In this document: in pieces, positions 16,603-26,800 of the stretch
How positions within the stretch are numbered: the first letter of the stretch is position 1
Layout: each line of letters starts with the position of its first letter
Assembly: GCA_019752235.1 (NCBI GenBank)
Contig: JAIEMI010000035.1
Coordinates: forward strand, 1 to 40,870
Reading direction: 5' to 3'
DNA: 40,870 nt
Source: Rhodospirillaceae bacterium
Lineage (GTDB): Bacteria; Pseudomonadota; Alphaproteobacteria; Rhodospirillales; Rhodospirillaceae
Position numbers and translations under genes: made by a program
Notes under the pieces: generated by a model
The model's input: only the letters and a program-made list of their open reading frames with translations
What the model was told of the DNA's origin: nothing
The model's database searches: none

Positions 16603-16626
16603 GCCGCGTTCATCAGTTCAGCGGCC

Positions 16627-17046
16627 TTAGTTCACCGCCGGCTTTTCTTCCTCTTCCAGCGACTGCGGATCGAGATTCACCGGGCCCGCCTGATGATGCA
16701 CCATGGCCCAGATGCTGCCCGTTCGCATAAAAACATTCGTCGCCGTCAGAAATTCCGCACGGCCTTTGTCATCGCTGATCTGCTCGATGCAGGTGACAAT
16801 CGCCATATCCCCGTAAACCACCGCCCGCTCGGCCCGGCAGGTAATGCGCGGCGCGCCGGGTCCAGTCAGGATCGAACGCCAGCTTGCCATGACTTCGCTG
16901 CGGCCGACCAAAGGCTGCCAGCCGGGATGGGTGCAGCTGACGGTCTTGTCCTTGGCCCAGACCTTTTCCATGGCATCGACATCGCGCCCCGCGAACGCCG
17001 CGTAAAACGCACCGTTGGCGAACAGTACCGCGTTCTGTTCACTCAT
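16627..17046 (-). CDS. NTF2-like (SnoaL/DUF4440-type) protein
   Basis: The protein is 139 aa from ATG 17046; the ORF-track start at 17055 is a TTG. NAVLFANGAFYAAFAGRDVDAMEKVWAKD, then CTHPGWQPLVGRSEVMASWRSIL, AERAVVYGDMAIVTCIEQI and TATNVFMRTGSIWAMVHHQAGPV trace the cone-shaped NTF2 fold: three helices and a curved sheet. Such proteins serve as small isomerases, hydratases or binding subunits. No partner gene is evident next to it. Confidence 0.78.
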   Translation of the reverse strand: MSEQNAVLFANGAFYAAFAGRDVDAMEKVWAKDKTVSCTHPGWQPLVGRSEVMASWRSILTGPGAPRITCRAERAVVYGDMAIVTCIEQISDDKGRAEFLTATNVFMRTGSIWAMVHHQAGPVNLDPQSLEEEEKPAVN

Positions 17047-17161
17047 GACGGCCAAATTTCTTGAGCCGGTTCTTCAGTGGGTAACGGCTGGTCACGATGC
17101 TTGAATCCCTGTATCCAAAACATACCTATCGCGAAATATATCCTACGCCATCGAGGTGAAC

Positions 17162-17866
17162 ATGGCCACGATCGACGCCCTCAAGGGCCCCTCCCTGATG
17201 CCGGAGTCCGGCAAACCTGTGAAGTCCGTCGTGATCCTGGTGCACGGCTACGGCGCCAGCGGCGATGACTTGATCGGCCTTGCGCCTTTCTTCGCGCATG
17301 TGCTGCCGGATACCGCCTTCTACGCGCCAAACGCACCGCAGGAACTCGAAGGCGGATTTGTCGGCGGCTACCAATGGTTCGGCCTCGGCGGGTATGACCC
17401 GGGCGCCATGAGCCGGGATCCCAACACACTGATCGAGACCTTCAAGAACATGCGCCCGGGCGCCGAAGCCGCCGCCAAGACTCTCAACACCTATCTCGAT
17501 CAAGTGTTGGCGCATCACAGCATCGAACCGAACCGCCTGGCCCTTTTAGGGTTTTCGCAGGGCACGATGATGTCGCTGCACGTAGGCCTGCGCCGCGCCA
17601 AGCAGCTGGGCGCCATTCTCGGTTATTCCGGCGCGCTCATGGGCGCCGACAAACTGGCGGCGGAAATCAAATCGAAGCCCCCGGTGGCGCTGGTGCATGG
17701 CGACGCCGACCCCGTGGTGCCGATCCAAGCCATGGCTGAAATCGAGAAAGGGTTGAAGGCCGTGGGTGTGAATTACGAATCACACGTCGTGCGCGGCCTG
17801 CAGCACGGCATCGACGGCGAGGGCGCCCAGTTCGGCGCGGCCTTTCTCAAAAAGCATATCGGCTAA
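17162..17866 (+). CDS. Serine esterase (phospholipase/carboxylesterase family)
   Basis: The protein is 234 aa from ATG 17162, preferred over the GTG at 17156 because GAGGTG then serves as the ribosome binding site. VVILVHGYGASGDDLIGLAPFF is the oxyanion region, LALLGFSQGTMMSLHVGLR carries the nucleophile Ser in GFSQG, and ALVHGDADPVVPIQAM and RGLQHGIDGEG supply Asp and His. This is the small acyl-protein-thioesterase-like esterase family, cytoplasmic and broad in specificity. Confidence 0.9.
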   Translation: MATIDALKGPSLMPESGKPVKSVVILVHGYGASGDDLIGLAPFFAHVLPDTAFYAPNAPQELEGGFVGGYQWFGLGGYDPGAMSRDPNTLIETFKNMRPGAEAAAKTLNTYLDQVLAHHSIEPNRLALLGFSQGTMMSLHVGLRRAKQLGAILGYSGALMGADKLAAEIKSKPPVALVHGDADPVVPIQAMAEIEKGLKAVGVNYESHVVRGLQHGIDGEGAQFGAAFLKKHIG

Positions 17867-17870
17867 ACAA

Positions 17871-18296
17871 TTACGAGAGTTGATCCTCGTCCTCGTCATC
17901 GTCCGTGTCCCGCTTTTCCTTTTTTTCCTTATCTAGTTTGCGGAACGCGCCGGGATCATGGTGCGCCCGGGCCAAGGCCCGCGCCTTGGCTTTCTTCTTT
18001 TCTTGTCCGCGCAGCCACACCAACGCGGTGATAAGGCCCACCGCCAGAACGATGTAGGGGATCGTCAGCGAGATCTCCATCTCCTGGTTCATGCGCGCGC
18101 GGACACTGGCGCGGCAATTGGGCAGATTGTCGGCGCAGGCCTCGCGCGCCCGGCGTTCGGCGCCCGAAAAGAAAAACGACGGGATCGGCAGGCCCTGCTG
18201 CTTGAAGACTTGGGCCGCCGCGGGGGGCGTGTAACCGACTCCGGATAGCCCCAGGACGACGGCAAAAGCGCAGAATAGCAGGCGGCACCGTTTCAT
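17871..18296 (-). CDS. Small membrane protein with signal sequence and charged tail (unknown function)
   Basis: The protein is 141 aa and starts after GGGAGGGATGAGCCC. Residues 1-28 form a signal peptide (LLFCAFAVVLGLSGVG...AAAQ). The short mature N-terminal region contains two cysteines (ACADNLPNC), which suggests a periplasmic disulfide. A transmembrane helix (ISLTIPYIVLAVGLITALVWL) follows near residues 75-95. The tail is Lys/Arg-rich and then strongly acidic (TDDDEDEDQLS). I do not recognise a family. It ends four bases from the convergent esterase stop. Confidence 0.65.
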   Translation of the reverse strand: MKRCRLLFCAFAVVLGLSGVGYTPPAAAQVFKQQGLPIPSFFFSGAERRAREACADNLPNCRASVRARMNQEMEISLTIPYIVLAVGLITALVWLRGQEKKKAKARALARAHHDPGAFRKLDKEKKEKRDTDDDEDEDQLS

Positions 18297-18484
18297 GGGC
18301 TCATCCCTCCCGTTGCAGGCGGCGCAATAAGTGTATCAAAACTTATAGTTACACGCCCACGGAAATGAAGCGCGGCTTTTCGCGGCCTACGCCCTTGCGC
18401 CTGTGGACCCGCCCGGCGCATTTGCTAAAATAATCAGGCCTCGCGGCGTTCCGCCCGCGAGATCGCGAAAATCGGCGGGGACAC

Positions 18485-18619
18485 ATGACGCATGTCGCTC
18501 TGTTCCGCGATGACTTATCCCCAGCCTCGGGCGGGGTCTATATCTGCGCAGTTTTAAACACGAAGGACAGCTGCACGCTGAAGGTCGCTCACATCATCGT
18601 TCGTCGCCGTCGCGACTGA
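18485..18619 (+). CDS. Possible 44-residue protein in a stand-alone transcription unit
   Basis: In the 410-base space before the EF-G-like gene an ATG preceded by GGCGGGGACAC opens a 44-codon frame (MTHVALFRDD...VRRRRD) ending in TGA 11 bases before a strong terminator. It has two cysteines and a basic C-terminus. No homologue is known to me. The layout fits a small-protein gene, but the transcript could equally be a small RNA. It is below the ORF-track cutoff. Confidence 0.35.
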   Translation: MTHVALFRDDLSPASGGVYICAVLNTKDSCTLKVAHIIVRRRRD

Positions 18620-18630
18620 GCGGCAAGAAC

Positions 18631-18653
18631 AAAGGGCCCCACGCGGGCCCTTT
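18631..18653 (+). terminator. Rho-independent terminator
   Basis: AAAGGGCCC and GGGCCCTTTT form a perfect stem around CACGC, followed by T residues. It closes the small unit at 18485-18619 and isolates the EF-G-like gene downstream. Confidence 0.85.
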
Positions 18654-18707
18654 TATGTTTTTGACGCCTGCCGCGGCGCGTTTCCAGAAACCTAGGGAGG
18701 AGACGCC

Positions 18708-20774
18708 ATGTCGGATGTAAAAGCAAAAGGCACCACAAAGGCTACGCCAGCTAAAACAACGCGCTGCATCGCTGTCGTCGGCCCGCAATCCAGCGGCAAA
18801 ACGACGCTGATAGAAAGCATGCTGCTGGCGGCCGGCGCGATCCTCAAAAAGGGTCAGGTGCAGGCCGGCACCACCGTCAGCGACACAAGTCCCGAAGCGC
18901 GCGCGCGGCAGATGTCAACGGATCTGACGCCAGTGCGCTTCTCCTACCTCGGTGACGATTGGGTGGCCATCGACTGCCCAGGCGCCGTGGACCTGATGCA
19001 GGACGCCCATCAGGCGATGCTCGCCTCCGACGCGGTGATCGTCGTCACCGATCCCGATGCCGACCGTATGCTGGCCTTAGGGCCGATCTTTCGTTTCCTC
19101 GACCACCATAAGATTCCGCACATTCTCTTTATCAATAAAATGGACACGGTCAGCGGGCTGGTCCGCGATCTGATAGCCGCCGCGCAAAAGCAGTCGAGCC
19201 GTCCGCTGGTACTGCGACATATTCCCCTGCAGCGCAGCGGGAAGATCACCGGTTACGTCGATTTGGTGGCCGAGCGTGCCTATCACTATGAGCTGGACAA
19301 ACCATCTGAGCTGATCCCCATCGAGAAGTTCTCCGACGACAGCGTGCCGGACTCGCGGCGCGCTTTGATCGAGAAATTGTCGGACTTCGACGACGCGCTG
19401 CTGGAAAAGCTGCTGGAGGATGTGATCCCAGATAAAAAAGAGGTCTACCGTCACCTGACCAAGGACTTGCAGGAAGACTTGATCGTACCGGTGCTGATCG
19501 GCGCCGCCGCGCACGAGCACGGCGTACGCCGCTTGATGAAAGCCCTGCGCCACGAAGTGCCGCAGCCCGCGAGAACCGCCGAAAGACTGCAAATTCCCGA
19601 TGGTCCGCTGGTGGCGCAGATCTATAAAATTCAATACGTCCCGCACCTCGGCAAACTGTCCCTGATGCGCATCTGGCGCGGCACCTTGAAGGACGGCGAT
19701 GATCTGGCGGGAATACGTGTTGGCAGTATTCAAGATGGCGCGGAACCGAGACTGGCCAAAGCCAAGCTACATAACGCCGGCGCCGGCAACGTCGTCGCGC
19801 TCAGCAAGCTGGAGGCGGGCCGCGCCGGGACGATTTTGACCGACAGCGGCACGGCCGATCCCAAAGTATGGGTGACACCGCCGATACCGCTGCACACCGT
19901 CGCGGTGATCGCGAAAGACCGCAAGGACGACGTCAAGCTGGGTGAGGCCTTGCGCAAAATATGCGAGGAGGATCCGTCTCTGACGCTGGAGCACGTGGCT
20001 GAAACCGCCGAGATGCTGTTGCGCGGCCAAGGCGACGTGCATCTGCAGATCGCGCTCGACCGCGTTAAACGCAAGTTCGATCTGGTGGTGGATACGCGCG
20101 TGCCGCAAGTACCCTATCGCGAGACGATCCGCAAAGGCGTGACGCAACACGCGCGCCACAAACGCCAGTCGGGCGGACATGGGCAATTCGCCGACATCAA
20201 AGTCGAGATCAAGCCCCTGCCCCGCGGCTCGGGCTTCACCTTCACCGACGCGATTGTCGGCGGCGTGGTGCCGCGGAATTTCATACCGGGCGTGGAAGCG
20301 GGTCTGCGCGACAACATCGCGCAAGGGCCCCTGGGTTTCCCGGTGGTGGATGTCGCGGTCAAATTATTCGACGGCCAGTACCATAGCGTCGATAGTTCGG
20401 ATCAGGCCTTCCGCACCGCGGGACGCCTGGCCATGACGGAGGGGCTGCCCCAGTGCGAGCCCGTGCTGCTGGAGCCAATCTGCGAGGTGAGTATCTATGT
20501 ACCGTCCGAGTTCACGTCGAAGGTCCAGCGCGCCGTGACGCAGCGCCGCGCACAAATTCTCGGCTTTAACGCCCGAGAAGGATGGGACGGCTGGGATATG
20601 ATCCAGGTGAATATGCCCGAATCAGAAATGCGGAATCTGATCACGGAAATCCGCTCGATTTCCCAGGGTATCGGCACCTTCGAGTCAAAGTTCAGCCATT
20701 ACCAAGAGCTGACCGGGCGCGATGCGGAGAAAATCACGCATTTGAGGAAGCAAGGCGCAGCGGCGCACCACTGA
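18708..20774 (+). CDS. Elongation factor G-like GTPase with altered G3 motif
   Basis: The protein is 688 aa, starting after GGGAGGAG. It has full EF-G architecture: a G domain with VVGPQSSGKTTL (G1) and LFINKMDTV (G4), then domains II-V, including LRKICEEDPSLTLEHV, RGQGDVHLQIALDRVKRKF, the domain IV segment HARHKRQSGGHGQFADIKVEIKPL and the closing RSISQGIGTFESKFSHYQEL. G3 reads DCPGAVDL where canonical EF-G has DTPGH; the His that positions the hydrolytic water is replaced by Ala. It is therefore a divergent paralogue, not the main translocase (a separate fusA is expected elsewhere). Similar EF-G-like proteins are common in alphaproteobacteria. It is convergent with the 2109-aa repeat gene. 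Confidence 0.88.
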   Translation: MSDVKAKGTTKATPAKTTRCIAVVGPQSSGKTTLIESMLLAAGAILKKGQVQAGTTVSDTSPEARARQMSTDLTPVRFSYLGDDWVAIDCPGAVDLMQDAHQAMLASDAVIVVTDPDADRMLALGPIFRFLDHHKIPHILFINKMDTVSGLVRDLIAAAQKQSSRPLVLRHIPLQRSGKITGYVDLVAERAYHYELDKPSELIPIEKFSDDSVPDSRRALIEKLSDFDDALLEKLLEDVIPDKKEVYRHLTKDLQEDLIVPVLIGAAAHEHGVRRLMKALRHEVPQPARTAERLQIPDGPLVAQIYKIQYVPHLGKLSLMRIWRGTLKDGDDLAGIRVGSIQDGAEPRLAKAKLHNAGAGNVVALSKLEAGRAGTILTDSGTADPKVWVTPPIPLHTVAVIAKDRKDDVKLGEALRKICEEDPSLTLEHVAETAEMLLRGQGDVHLQIALDRVKRKFDLVVDTRVPQVPYRETIRKGVTQHARHKRQSGGHGQFADIKVEIKPLPRGSGFTFTDAIVGGVVPRNFIPGVEAGLRDNIAQGPLGFPVVDVAVKLFDGQYHSVDSSDQAFRTAGRLAMTEGLPQCEPVLLEPICEVSIYVPSEFTSKVQRAVTQRRAQILGFNAREGWDGWDMIQVNMPESEMRNLITEIRSISQGIGTFESKFSHYQELTGRDAEKITHLRKQGAAAHH

Positions 20775-20784
20775 AGGCCACGCC

Positions 20785-20818
20785 GGAAAGAAGCAAGCCC
20801 ACGCCAAAGTTGCTTTCC
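20785..20818. terminator. Possible hairpin between convergent genes
   Basis: GGAAAG-AA-GCAA and TTGC-TTTCC can pair with a small bulge in the 78-base gap between the EF-G-like gene and the end of the repeat gene. There is no T tract, so a terminator role is only a guess. Confidence 0.3.
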
Positions 20819-20852
20819 GCTCGACCGGCTGCCGATGGTTCTGCTAGCGCGT

Positions 20853-23800
20853 CTACATCCCAATGGCGGCGAGCTGCCCTGCCGTCATGGTCCCAAGCTG
20901 TACGGACGTGAACGATCCGATCTGGGCCGTTGTCAGCACTTCGAGGTCCGTCGTCTCGAACGCCGGGATCTGCCCCACAGTGAAGGTCGGGATCTGCGTC
21001 GTGGTCAATCCGCCCATCTGTGTGGTCCGGAAGTCGGCTATCGATGAATTGGTCAACGCCACGATCTGCGCCAAGCTGAGATAGCCAATTTGCGTGGACG
21101 TGAAACCGCCGAGCTGGATAGACGTCAGTTCCGCGATATCGGTGGTATTGAGGCTCACCACCTGCGGCGCGGTGAGTGCGCCGAGTTCGGTGGAGGTTAA
21201 ACCCGAGAACTGCGCTGTCGTCATCAGCGCCAGGTCGGTGGTTTCCAGACCCAACACCTGCGTGGTCGTCAGGCTGCCAAGCTGGAAGGAGGTCAGCGCT
21301 AGGAAGTGCGTGGTATCCAAGTCGCCGAGCTGTGTCGCGGAAAGGCCGTCGATCTGCGTGTCGGCCAGCGATGCCAGCGCGGTGGTCGTGAGCGCGTTAA
21401 GCTGCGTCGACGCCAATACACTCAACGCGGTCGAGGTAAGGCCGCTGATTTGCGCGACCGTCAGCAGACCAGCTGCGTTCAACGTCAAGCTCTTGATTTG
21501 CGTCGTCGTGAAGCTGCCAAGCTGGAGCGACGTCAACGCACCAAAATGGGCGTTGTCGAGTTCGCTAATCTGTGTGGTCGTCAAGCCCGCCAATTGATTG
21601 GTGGCGAGCGAAGCCAGCACCGTAGTCGTCAGCGCATTGAGCTGCGGGCTCGTCAACGCCGTCACCTGCGTCGATAGCAGGCTGCCGACTTGCGCGGTCG
21701 TCAGCGTGCCGACAATAGTCGCGGTCAACGACTTAATTTGCGACGCGTTCAAAACACCAATCTGGGTCGACGTCACGCCGCTCACCTGGTCCGTGGTCAG
21801 GGTTTCCAGGTTGGTCGTCGTAATGGCCTTGACCTGCGTCGTCGTCAGGCCGGTCAACTGCGAGGACGTCAGCGCGGCGAATCGGTCGCCGTCCAGACCG
21901 CCGATGTGCGTGGCGGCGAGGCCGTCGATTTGAGCATCGGCCAGAGAACTAAACGCCGTGGTATTCAGAGCATTGAGTTGCGTCGTCGTCAGCACCGAGA
22001 GCTGCGTCGAGGTTAGGCCGCTGATCTGGGCCGTGGTGATGACGTCGAGGTCGGCAGGCGCGAGGCCCTTCACCTGGGTCGATGTCAGACTGGTCAGCTG
22101 GTCGGATGTGAAGCCGCCAAAGGGCGCCGGATCTATGCTTCCGAGCTGCGCCGATGTCAGACCGTCGAGCTGGGTAAAGGCCAACGCCGCGATATTCGTG
22201 GTGCTGAACGCGTTCAACTGCGTGGTTGTCAACGCCGCGACCTGGGTCGACAGGAAACCCGCGATCTGCGCCGTGCTAAGGGCGTCGACGCTCCCCGCGG
22301 AGAACGCCTTAATCTGCGTGGTCGTCAGTACGCCGATCTGCGCCGCGGTAATGCCGCTCAGCTGATTGGAGGTCAGGAACTCGATCTGACCGACCGTAAG
22401 CCCCTTCACCTGCGTGGTTGTAAGACCGGCCAATTGCGATGACGTGAACCCGCCGAAGGGGAAAACCTCGATGCCGCCGAGCTGCACCGACGTCAGGCCG
22501 TCAAGCTGAGCGTCGGTGAGGAACCCGAGAGCCTCGGCGTTCACGGCATTGAGTTGCGTGCTCGTCAGCACCGCGATGTGAGACGACGCGAGGCCGCTGA
22601 TCTGCGTGGAGGTAATGATATCGAGATCGACAGCCGAGAGGCCCTTGATCTGCGTCGCCGTCATGCTTGCCAGCTGATCGGACGTGAAACCGGCGAAGGC
22701 CGGAGTGTCGATGCCCGAAATCTGCGTGGATGTCAGGCCGTCGATCTGCGTGAAAGCGAGCGCCGCGATATTGGTTGTCGAGAAGGCGTTCAACTGCGGA
22801 ACAGTCAACGCCGCTACTTGGGTTGAGGTGAAGCCGCTGAGCTGGGTCGTGCTGAGCGCAGTGACGCTGCCTTCGGTAAGGGCTTTGACCTGAGTGGTTG
22901 TGAGCGCACCGACTTGAGTTGACGTCAAACCGCTCAACTGGACGGGAGTCAGCGCGTCGATTTCCGTGGTCGACAGACCTTTAATTTGCGTCGTACTCAT
23001 GTTGCCGAGTTGGTCCGACGTAAAGGCGCCAAACGCCGTCACATCCAAGCCGCCCAGCTGCGTTGCGGTCAGACCTGCGATCTGGGTATTGGCCAGCGAC
23101 GCGAGCGCCGTCGTCGTCAGCGCATTCAGCTGCGTGGACGCCAGGGCCCCCAATTCCGTGGAGGTAAAGCCGCTGATTTGGCCGGTCGTGATCACGCCAA
23201 GGACATTCAGGGACAGCGCCTTGACCTGCGTGGTCGTCATACTGCCCAACTGGTCCGACGTGAACCCCGAGAACGGTCCCGTGGCCATATCCGTGAGTTG
23301 CGTCGTGGTCAGGCCGTCGATTTGGGTATAGGCCAGCAAGCCGATATTGGTGGATGTCACGGCATTCAATTGCGCCACGCTCAGGGCGCCGATCTGCGTC
23401 GAAGTGAACCCCGCAATCTGCGCCGCCAACAGCGCATCGATGTTGAATTCCACAAGCGCGCTGATCTGCGTCGTCGTCAGCGCCTGCAACTGGGTCGCCA
23501 CCAAACCGCCGAACTGAACCGTGGTCAAGGAATCAAGCTGCACGACAGTCAGCCCCTTGATCTGGGTCGTCGTCAAATCGGAGATTTGTGCGGCCGTTAA
23601 ACCGCTGAATGCCGGAACAGTGAGGCTGCCGATCAAGGTCGACGACAAACCGTCGATCTGTGTATCCGTAAGGCTGCCGACAGTGACCGATGTAAACGCG
23701 GCGAACTGCGTCACACTCAGCACACCAAGCTGCATCGACGTTAAGCCGCTGAGTTGTTCGGACGTCAGGGAGCCAATGTCATTTTCCTCGAAGCCCTTGA

Positions 23801-26800
23801 CCTGGGTCGTCGTCATGCTCGCCAACTGAGCGGACGTGAACCCGGCAAAGGCCGCTGCGTCGATAGCGGTGATCTGCGTCGATGTCAGTCCATCGATCTG
23901 CGTAAAGGCGAGCGCCTCGATGCTGGTCGTCGTCAAGGCACTCACTTGCGGAACGGTCAACGCCGCCACTTGGCTGGAGGTGAATCCGCCGAGCTGGGTC
24001 GTGCTGAGCGCCGCGATGCTGCCTTCGGTGAAGGCTTTGACCTGGGTGGTCGTAAGTGCGCCGATTTGCGTCGATGTCAGGCCGCCAAGCTGACTGAGCG
24101 TCAGCGCGTCGATCTCCGTTGTCGAAAACCCTTTGACCTGGGTCGTGCTCATGATGGCGAGTTGGTCCGGCGTAAAGGCGCCGAACGCTACGACGTCAAG
24201 ACCGCCCAATTGCGTCGCAGTCAGGCCCGCGATCTGGGTTGTGGTCAAGGTGCCGAGGGCAACGGTGTTGACGGCGCTGAGCTGCGTGGACGACATCGCG
24301 GTGAGATGCGTCGCCGCCAGGCCGCTGATCTGCTCCGAGGTGATGACGCCAAGAGCATCCAGGGATAGCCCTTTGACCTGGGTCGTCGTCATGCTGGCGA
24401 GTTGGTCCGACGTGAACCCCGAGAACGGCGTCGAGGCCATGTCCGTCAGTTGTGTCGCGGTCAGACCGTCGATCTGGGTATAGGCGAGCAAACCGATATT
24501 GGTGGAAGACACGGCGTTCAACTGCGCCGCGGTTAGCGCGCCGACCTGCGTCGAGCTGAGGCCCGCGATCTGCGCCGCCATCAACGCGTCGATATTGAAT
24601 TCCACGAGTGCGTTGATCTGCGTGGACGCCAACACCCCAAGTTGGGTCGCGGTGAAGCCGCTGAACTGAATGGTGGTCAAGGAATCAAGTTCCGCAACAC
24701 TCAAACCCTTAACCTGCGTCGACGTCAATTCGGTGATTTGCGCGGCGGTTAAACCGCTAAATGCCGCGACGCTGAGGCTGCCGATCAGCGTCGATGATAG
24801 GCCGTCGATCTGCGTATCGGTCAAAGCGCCGACAGTGATGGATGTGAAGGCTCCGAATTGGGTGACGTTCAGCGCGCCGAGCTGAGTCGAAGTGAAGCCG
24901 CCAAGCTGCTCGGTCGTCAGGAAGGCGATGTCCGTTTCCTCGAAACCCTTGACCTGCGTGGCCGTGAGGCTCGCGATTTGATCGGACGTCAACGCCAGGA
25001 ACTGCGTGCTGGTGAGGTCGCCAAACTGCGTCGACGCCATACCGTCCAGCTGAACCGTGGTCAGCGCCGTCACGTTGGTCTCGGTGATGGCATTGAGCTG
25101 CGTCATGGCCAAACCGGCCAATTGCGTTGAAGTGACGCCTGTCAGCTGAGTCGCCGTCAGCGCGTCGATATTCGTCGTTTGGATGCCATCGAACTGCGTG
25201 GTGGTCAGGCTGCCGATCTGCGTTTCCGTCAGCGCCGTGAAGTTTGTCGTCTCGATACCGCTCAGTTGCGTTGCATCCAACCCCTTGAGCTGAGTCGTCG
25301 TCAACATCGAGAAGTTGTCTGTGGTCAGCTGGTTAAGCTGGGTCGTGGTCAGCGCACTGACGGCCGTCGAACTCAGTGCGGCCAATTGCGTCGGGACGAA
25401 CGCGCCCATACTATCGGTGTTGAGCGCCGTAACCTGCGTTGTCGCGAGCGCCGCGATCTGCGCGGCTGTGAGGCCCGAGAACTGCTCCGAAGACATCGCG
25501 GCGAATTTCGTGGTCGACAGAGCCTTGATCTGGGTGGTGGTCATCCCGCCCAACTGCGACGACGTGAAAGCGAGGAAATTGGTGGTTTCCAGGCCGCTCA
25601 GCTGCGTTACGGCGAGGCCCGCCACCTGCGCCGCGCTGAGCAATGAGACGTTGTCCGTTGTCAGCGCATTGAGCTGAGTCGCGGTAAACGCGGAAATTTG
25701 CCCGGACGTGAGGATTCCCACCTGCGTATCAACGAGCGCTTCGACGACGGTCGTGCTCAAAACTTTCAGTTGGGCGCCCGTGAGATAGCCGAACCGCGTT
25801 GCCGCGATATCGACAACCTGACCATCGTCCATTTGAGAGATATCCGTCGTCGAGAACGCACGCAGCTGCGCCGCCGTCAAACTGTCTAGCTGCGTTCCGG
25901 TCAGCCCCGCAAAGACCGTGGAATTGAGCCCACCGATCTGCGTGATGGTAAGGTAGTCAAGCTGCGTCGTGTTGATGCCGCCAAAGTTGGCCGCGGAGAT
26001 GGCATTCAGCTGTTTGGAAGACAATGCCGCGAACTGCGTTGACGTGAGCGCATTCAACTGGCCCACCGACAATCCGCCCACGTTTGTCGTGCTGAGACCC
26101 TTCGCCTGCGCGGCTGAAAGGCTGGCGATTTGCGCCGGCGTGAGCGCGTTGAAATTGGTGGTGTTGAGACCCGCCACCTGCGCCGCGGTCAGACCATCCA
26201 ACTGGCCGGTTCTTAGCTCTGAGATCGCGGTTGTGGTAAGCGCGTTCAAGAACGTTGTCGTCAAACCGGAAATGCGCGACGGCAGCAGCAGACCAAGCTG
26301 TGTTGTGGTCAGCGACTGTATATTGGCCAGCGACAACGCATTGAGTTGGGCCGCCGACATTGCCCCGATCTGCGACACCGTGACAGCGGCCATTTGCGCT
26401 GGGCTAAGGGCGGCGAAATGCGTGGCTTTAAACCCGATAAATTGGGTGCGCGCCAACTCGGCGATCTGCGAGGGCTGGAGCACCGCTAATCTCGATAGGC
26501 TCATGTATCCGAATTGCGCGGCTTGAATACCGTCAATCTGCGTATCGGTGAGCGCGGCGAGATTGGTGGTCGTCAACGCGTTCAGCTGCGTTGAAACCAG
26601 TGACTTCATATGCGTGCTGGTGATGCCGGCCAGCTGATCCGGCGTGAGACTGCTAAGTTCCGCGGCCGAAAAGCCCTTGGCCTGTACGGCATTCAGGCTG
26701 GCCAGTTGTGTGGACGTCAAAGACGCGAAGTGCGCGGAGTCCATGCTTTTAAGCTGGCCCGCGGTGAGGCCGTCGAGCTGCTTCGTCGTAAAGTCGCTCA

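Larger units (their letters stand above)
21273..26792 (-). repeat. 24-octad (192-aa, 576-bp) super-repeat array
   Basis: Anchor octads of the type xxxxQ[IL]DG (or AG) occur at octad numbers 17, 27, 41, 51, 65, 75, 89, 99, 113, 123, 137, 147, 161, 171, 185, 195, 209, 219, 233 and 243, so the spacing alternates strictly 10, 14, 10, 14. Two octads after each anchor, position 6 is Phe in 18 of 20 cases, against about 19 of 243 elsewhere. Four octads after each anchor, position 7 is Lys or Arg in 18 of 20. The 14-octad segment looks like the 10-octad segment with one extra block of four octads. Confidence 0.88.
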
